Assembly: GCF_945859825.1 (NCBI RefSeq)
Contig: NZ_CAMAPC010000021.1
Span: 1 to 64,000 of the forward strand
From: Pseudoalteromonas holothuriae
GTDB lineage: Bacteria > Pseudomonadota > Gammaproteobacteria > Enterobacterales > Alteromonadaceae
DNA: 64,000 bases
Direction of reading: 5' to 3'
A model generated the notes under the pieces. The model saw only the letters and a program-made list of their open reading frames with translations. It ran no database searches and was not told the origin of the DNA. The position numbers were made by a program, and so were the translations under genes. The stretch's first letter is position 1. Each line of letters starts with the position of its first letter. Below are positions 59,656-64,000 of the stretch, one piece after another.

Positions 59656-61050
59656 TTATTTACCTTTACCTGTGAGCTTCGTTTTTGCATTTGCAGCCAT
59701 TATGGCAAATACAGCGTAAGCTGCAGTATTTTGCTTAAGTTTACGAGGGTCAACTTTATCTAAAGTATCATCAGCAGTATGGTGATAGTCAAAGTAATCG
59801 GTACCATTTTGATGCAATGCAAAAATAGGCGCATTGGTTACTTGGTTAAGTGGGATGAGATCAGGGCCGCCGTGCGCGTTATTAGCATTGACGTATTCAA
59901 TATTTAGTGGCGCAAGTTGCTGAGCGATAGCTTTGACTACAGGCAGTGCATTAGCGGCAACATTTGACTCAAAGGCATAGACTACATCAGCACCAAAGTC
60001 AGACTCGGCAGCCGCAACGATATTATCTAATTGTTCTGCATGGCGTTTAAAGTAAGCTTTTGCGCCCCAAAGGCCAAGCTCTTCTGCGGCGAATAACACG
60101 ACTCGAATACTGCGCTTTGGCTGTGCGATTTCACTAATATGTTTAGCTGCAGCCATCGTTAGGGCAACGCCAGCACCATCATCTAAAGCGCCAGTGCCTA
60201 AATCCCATGAATCTAAGTGGCCGCCAATCAAGACATATTGCTCAGGGAATTGAGATCCCGTAATTTCACCAATCACATTATAGCTAGTACCCTCACCAAG
60301 GTCCTCAGTTTGGATATTCATATTGACCGCAACTTCGTGGCCGCCATTGATTAGCCTCTCTAATTGATCAGCATCTGGATTTGAAATTGCAGTATTAGGT
60401 ATTTTACTAATACCAGCTTGATAACCACTTGCTCCGGTATGAGCAAAACGGTGATGGCCTGTACTAACAGAGCGCATCATGTAACCGATAGCCCCTTTTT
60501 TAGCAGCTTCCACGGCACCACTACGACGAGCACGTACGGCAGGACCGTAGCCATTACCATCTATATGGCGTTTCATACGGTAATTAACAAAAGCAATTTT
60601 ATCTTCAAGGCTATTTTTTGGTGCAGCGATAAGTTCATCAAAGGTGTTAAACATCACCACAGGAGCGGTAATGCCTTGAGCCGGTGTACCAACGCTATTA
60701 CCCAATGCAGTTAAGCGCAAAGGTTGCTTACTTGGAGTAACAATACTGCCCGCTTCGTGATGTCTGCGCCAGTGAGGAAAGGTGGCCGGTTCGGTCCAAA
60801 CTTTGTCAAAACCAAGCGTTTTAAATTGCTGCTGCGCCCACTTAACCGCTTTTTTATCATTCTCACTGCCGGGCATGCGTGGTCCAACTTCAGTTGTTAA
60901 AGATTCTAATAGCTGCCAACTTAGGTTGCTTTTTAGTGCTTGTTCTCTAACGTTTTTTACTTGTTCTAACTGTTCAGGTGTAAATTCTTGTGCTTGGGCT
61001 ATGCCGAACAGTGGCATGAGGGCACATAATGTGGTTAGCAGTTTTTTCAT
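59656..61050 (-). CDS. Secreted M28 family metallopeptidase
   Basis: A 464-residue exported aminopeptidase or carboxypeptidase. A signal peptide (about 1-20, A-Q-A-Q) is followed by a PA-like inserted region and the M28 zinc core: G-G-H-L-D-S-W-D, G-A-L-D-D-G-A-G, A-E-E-L-G-L-W and the later E-S-D-F-G and Y-H-H-T-A-D-D motifs. These supply His, Asp, Glu, Asp and His ligands. The substrate class (aminopeptidase or glutamate carboxypeptidase type) cannot be settled. With the S8 protease it fits growth on protein. It is divergent from dbpA. Confidence 0.92.
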   Translation of the reverse strand: MKKLLTTLCALMPLFGIAQAQEFTPEQLEQVKNVREQALKSNLSWQLLESLTTEVGPRMPGSENDKKAVKWAQQQFKTLGFDKVWTEPATFPHWRRHHEAGSIVTPSKQPLRLTALGNSVGTPAQGITAPVVMFNTFDELIAAPKNSLEDKIAFVNYRMKRHIDGNGYGPAVRARRSGAVEAAKKGAIGYMMRSVSTGHHRFAHTGASGYQAGISKIPNTAISNPDADQLERLINGGHEVAVNMNIQTEDLGEGTSYNVIGEITGSQFPEQYVLIGGHLDSWDLGTGALDDGAGVALTMAAAKHISEIAQPKRSIRVVLFAAEELGLWGAKAYFKRHAEQLDNIVAAAESDFGADVVYAFESNVAANALPVVKAIAQQLAPLNIEYVNANNAHGGPDLIPLNQVTNAPIFALHQNGTDYFDYHHTADDTLDKVDPRKLKQNTAAYAVFAIMAANAKTKLTGKGK

Positions 61051-61208
61051 TGTATTCTTTGGCTCGCGAGTATAGAAAATAGTCTACTATTGTCGCACTT
61101 TTACAAATCCCAGCCAAACAAATAGGATTAAATACCGAACGGCTGTGATATTCGTGCAGATAGATTTCTGCTAGAATTGCGCATAATTTAATGCATTGAG
61201 AAAGACAC

Positions 61209-62594
61209 ATGAATACAGCGGCATTTAATACTTTACCGTTAGCACCTGAGTTTTTAGACACTTTGGCTGATTTAGGGTTTAAAAGCATGACACCTATACA
61301 GGCACAAAGCTTACCAGTGGTTTTATCAGGTAAAGATGTAATAGCACAAGCAAAAACTGGCTCAGGCAAAACGGTTGCGTTTAGCTTAGGTGTTTTATCA
61401 CGTTTAAATGTAGCGCGTTTTCGCATACAAGGTTTGGTGCTTTGCCCAACGCGAGAGCTGGCAGAGCAAGTTGCAGCAGAAATGCGTAAGCTTGCGCGTG
61501 GTATTCACAATATCAAAATTTTAACCTTATGTGGTGGGGTGCCGATTGGACCACAAATAGGATCGTTAGAACATGGTGCTCACATTATTGTAGGTACACC
61601 GGGGCGCATAGAAGATCATCTATTTAAGGGTACTCTAAATTTAACTGAAGCAACTAGCTTGGTACTTGATGAAGCCGACCAAATGTTAGATATGGGCTTT
61701 GCCGATGCGCTGGATAATATTGTTTCGTATTTACCAAAGCGAAGGCAGACTTTGCTATTTAGTGCAACTTACCAAAAGCGTATTGAAGCCATTGCTGAGC
61801 GTGTTATGCATGACCCTCAAATGGTTAAAGTAGAAGAGCAAGAGGTCAATACTAGTATTAAGCAGTTGTTCTTCAAGTTGGATAACAACAAGCTGCGTTT
61901 TAACACTCTACGCCTGTTGCTTTTACAGCATAAGCCGCAAAGTTGTGTGGTGTTTTGTAATACCAAAGTGGAAACACAAAAAGTGTGTGACGATTTACAA
62001 GATGCTGGTTTTAACACGGTGACATTGCATGGCGATTTAGAGCAGCGAGAACGAGAACAAACATTAGTGCGCTTTGCCAATAAAAGTGCATCTATTCTCG
62101 TGGCGACTGATGTTGCAGCACGTGGTCTAGACATTGATGATATGGACATGGTGATTAATTATCATTTAGCGCACGATGCACAAACCCATGTTCACCGTGT
62201 TGGTCGCACCGGCCGTGGTGGTAAGAAAGGCTTAGCTTGTTCTATTTATGGAGAAAGTGAAACGTTTAAAGTGGCTCAGATAGGAGATGTATATGAGCGT
62301 GATTTTGAACCATCTCCTGCGCCTTCATTAAATTTACTCGATAAACCCCCTTTTAAGCCTGACATGATCACCTTACAAGTCGATGGTGGTAAAAAACAAA
62401 AGGTACGCCCTGGTGATATTGTGGGAAGCTTAACCGGTGAGCAAGGCATTGCATTTGCACAAATAGGTAAAATTAACGTATTGGACAATACCGCGTATGT
62501 TGCCGTTGCTCGGGATGCTGCAAAACCTGCATTTCGCAAGCTCAGTGAGGGTAAACTGAAAGGTCGAAAGTTTAGAGTTCGTCGCGTTAATTAA
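61209..62594 (+). CDS. dbpA: ATP-dependent RNA helicase DbpA
   Basis: A 461-residue DEAD-box helicase that acts in 50S ribosome assembly. The Q motif, A-K-T-G-S-G-K-T (Walker A), D-E-A-D, S-A-T and H-R-V-G-R-T-G-R motifs are all present. The C-terminal RRM-like domain (about 385-461, with G-D-I-V-G-S-L-T and G-K-I-N-V) is the DbpA type that recognises hairpin 92 of 23S rRNA. Length equals E. coli DbpA. The 3' end overlaps the DnaJ-related gene by eight bases. Confidence 0.95.
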   Translation: MNTAAFNTLPLAPEFLDTLADLGFKSMTPIQAQSLPVVLSGKDVIAQAKTGSGKTVAFSLGVLSRLNVARFRIQGLVLCPTRELAEQVAAEMRKLARGIHNIKILTLCGGVPIGPQIGSLEHGAHIIVGTPGRIEDHLFKGTLNLTEATSLVLDEADQMLDMGFADALDNIVSYLPKRRQTLLFSATYQKRIEAIAERVMHDPQMVKVEEQEVNTSIKQLFFKLDNNKLRFNTLRLLLLQHKPQSCVVFCNTKVETQKVCDDLQDAGFNTVTLHGDLEQREREQTLVRFANKSASILVATDVAARGLDIDDMDMVINYHLAHDAQTHVHRVGRTGRGGKKGLACSIYGESETFKVAQIGDVYERDFEPSPAPSLNLLDKPPFKPDMITLQVDGGKKQKVRPGDIVGSLTGEQGIAFAQIGKINVLDNTAYVAVARDAAKPAFRKLSEGKLKGRKFRVRRVN

Positions 62595-63171
62595 GTGTTT
62601 TCAGGTGCGCTTTAAGTAATTCATATTCATATTTGAGTTGTTTAAAGCGCTCGCCATTACCATCAGTTTTATCAGGGTGATGGGTTAGCGCATGCTGTCG
62701 CCAGCTTTTCTTCAATTGAAACGCTTTATAAGGGTAACTTAATTGCCATTGCTGGCAAATCGATTGTATTTGATCTTCGGTAGTAAGTATTGTGGGCTTT
62801 ACTCGTGCGAACTTTTGCCAAAAACTATCCAATAACTCGATCACGTCTTGCTCACTTGTTTCATAATTTGTCCAATCTAGATAGTATGATCGTAATTCGT
62901 CATGGGCTTGTGGTGTACTTTTTCCCAACTCGGTGAGCTGAATATGCATACTACTCACGCTTAAGTAAAATCCTTCGTGAATTAATTCTTGTTGTAGTTG
63001 ATATAGCGCATTCATAATTAAAAAGTTTCTTTTAAACAAATCTTTATGAGGGTCTTTGTCTAATTGAGATAGATTTTTGCTGATATTTAAAGTTGTACTT
63101 ATTGTGTGTACTTTGTGTGCATGTTGGTCTGAGACCACCATGAAAATAGCATCGATAAGGGGGTTGAGCAT
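62587..63171 (-). CDS. DnaJ-related protein
   Basis: A 194-residue protein with an N-terminal DNAJ-related domain (about 1-130, with N-P-L-I-D and the F-K-R-N-F-L-I-M-N-A-L-Y-Q-L stretch) and a C-terminal J domain (about 140-194) containing H-H-P-D-K, the HPD motif for Hsp70 activation. The J domain at the C-terminus is typical of this group. The client is unknown. It converges on dbpA with an eight-base overlap. Confidence 0.88.
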   Translation of the reverse strand: MLNPLIDAIFMVVSDQHAHKVHTISTTLNISKNLSQLDKDPHKDLFKRNFLIMNALYQLQQELIHEGFYLSVSSMHIQLTELGKSTPQAHDELRSYYLDWTNYETSEQDVIELLDSFWQKFARVKPTILTTEDQIQSICQQWQLSYPYKAFQLKKSWRQHALTHHPDKTDGNGERFKQLKYEYELLKAHLKTLN

Positions 63172-63239
63172 TGTTCCACCATTTGAGTTAGTGTATCTTC
63201 AGCATAGCATTATTTTTGTTTAACGTGGTGGGTACAAGG

Positions 63240-64000
63240 ATGGTAAAGGGGTTGTTTCATCGGATGATGATATATGTTTTATTGATATTACATATAGGCA
63301 TAGCTGAAGCTATACAAGAGTCATCGTTAGCCACACAAATCACCCAATTGGGAGAGATTGATAATTGGCAAGATATTTCCATTCAAGGGCAGCAGTTACT
63401 GTCCCACCCAGATTTAACTGAGAAATTACGTTTTGAGTTACATAAATCATTGGCCAGAGAGGCATTTAAACGTGATGATTTTAAAACTGCAGAGGTATAT
63501 TTAAAGAGAATCGAAACGGAATATGCATCAAGGATAGTGAGCGATGGGTACTATTTTTCTGTTAAGTTATTAGCGATCAGTGCTTATCGTCAAGGTCGCT
63601 ATTTTGATGCTGTTGAGCTGTATTCAAAAGCATTGGATATAGCCGCTGAGCGTGATAATCCCTTAGAGCTGGCTAATATGCACAATAACTTGGGGCTAGT
63701 CTATGTAGATACCAACGAGCTTGACTTGGCAGTTGCTCATTACGGTGAAGCTCAGAAGCTCTATCAGCAACATGGTGATCTACAATACCAAGCAGACATT
63801 AACTTAAACTTATCAATGGTCTATATCCGTCAATATCGCTTTGATATTGCACAAGAGATGCTTGATACAGTCATAAAGCAATTTACCGAATTAAATGATG
63901 AATATGGAATTGCGCTTGCGCATTCTTATTTGGCAGAAATATTTATTAAAAAAGGTTTAATGAACTCAGCTAGGCACTATTTACAATCAGCTATTGATTA
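63240..64000 (+). CDS. TPR repeat protein, partial at window end
   Basis: This plus-strand gene runs off the window after 253 codons. The N-terminus has a hydrophobic signal segment (about 9-24, ending near A-E-A), then several tetratricopeptide repeats (about 60-250), with the typical A-x-x-x-N-L-G-L-V-Y pattern. Starts at 63240 or 63264 (M-M-I-Y) are possible; the first follows AAGG closely. The layout is that of envelope TPR proteins that carry a C-terminal GGDEF or kinase domain, but the rest is not visible, so no function is assigned. Confidence 0.8.
   Translation, partial: MVKGLFHRMMIYVLLILHIGIAEAIQESSLATQITQLGEIDNWQDISIQGQQLLSHPDLTEKLRFELHKSLAREAFKRDDFKTAEVYLKRIETEYASRIVSDGYYFSVKLLAISAYRQGRYFDAVELYSKALDIAAERDNPLELANMHNNLGLVYVDTNELDLAVAHYGEAQKLYQQHGDLQYQADINLNLSMVYIRQYRFDIAQEMLDTVIKQFTELNDEYGIALAHSYLAEIFIKKGLMNSARHYLQSAID

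Overview
The window reads as the chromosome of a free-living, AT-rich marine gammaproteobacterium, most likely Pseudoalteromonas or a close relative in the Alteromonadales. This is inferred from gene content and order (lptM-lysA-dapF-DUF484-xerC-yigB beside cyaY, a hemC-hemD-hemX-hemY string, ubiD-fre, folX-folE-folM), from secreted S8 and M28 peptidases, a GlyGly-CTERM-like C-terminus, and many c-di-GMP and hybrid-kinase proteins. No phage, insertion sequence, plasmid gene or CRISPR array is visible. Almost everything looks like core or near-core genome, with small accessory patches.

Layout. 1-3.1 kb: a tandem-repeat patch, a small membrane ORF, two paralogous six-cysteine lipoproteins and fumC. 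3.1-9.4 kb: a 59-residue small protein, a DUF938 methyltransferase, then a minus-strand set of hybrid kinase, secreted hydrolase and COG3146 acyltransferase-like gene. 9.6-9.9 kb: two tRNA-Ser genes with promoter and terminator. 10-19.6 kb: a 47-residue ORF, a lipid kinase, a MocR regulator facing an EamA transporter, a YggN-like protein, a PA3496-family protein, glutathione peroxidase, a LysR regulator facing an iron alcohol dehydrogenase, and cytochrome b561 facing cytochrome c'. 19.9-27.2 kb: a large S8 protease, a thioredoxin-fold lipoprotein, YqaA, the folM-folE-folX pterin operon and nadE. 27.2-37.5 kb: a second hybrid kinase with YceH, a penicillin-acylase-type hydrolase, a diguanylate cyclase, a GNAT-nitrilase fusion and an EamA transporter. 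37.5-42.4 kb: a possible small RNA, MAPEG, a BlaI repressor with an M56-TonB sensor and two operators, an RluF-like synthase, a frameshifted glycosyltransferase and an RmlD-like reductase. 42.6-53.1 kb: the dapF/xerC cluster and a six-gene cyaY-to-hemY operon containing a hemD-hemX fusion. 53.1-64 kb: repeat elements, add, fre, ubiD, a PAS-GGDEF-EAL protein, an M28 peptidase, dbpA, a DnaJ-related protein and the start of a TPR protein.

Functional themes. Heme and iron are handled together on the plus strand from 47.4 to 53.1 kb. Reduced pterin (tetrahydromonapterin) supply is encoded at 24.5-26.2 kb. Signalling is dominated by two orphan CHASE hybrid kinases and two c-di-GMP proteins. Envelope and secretion functions recur: lipoproteins, LptM, an M56 sensor and a probably anchored S8 protease. 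Many gene ends share strong symmetrical hairpins that can terminate both strands.

The best candidates for new biology are the paired six-cysteine lipoproteins, the BlaI/M56-TonB switch with two matching operators, the hemD-hemX fusion with a possible internal start, an orphan hairpin-plus-terminator locus at 37.5 kb, a small inverted-repeat element family in three copies, and two unannotated small proteins. I did not find a clear, wholly new defence or mobile system. All family assignments come from reading motifs; no database search was run.
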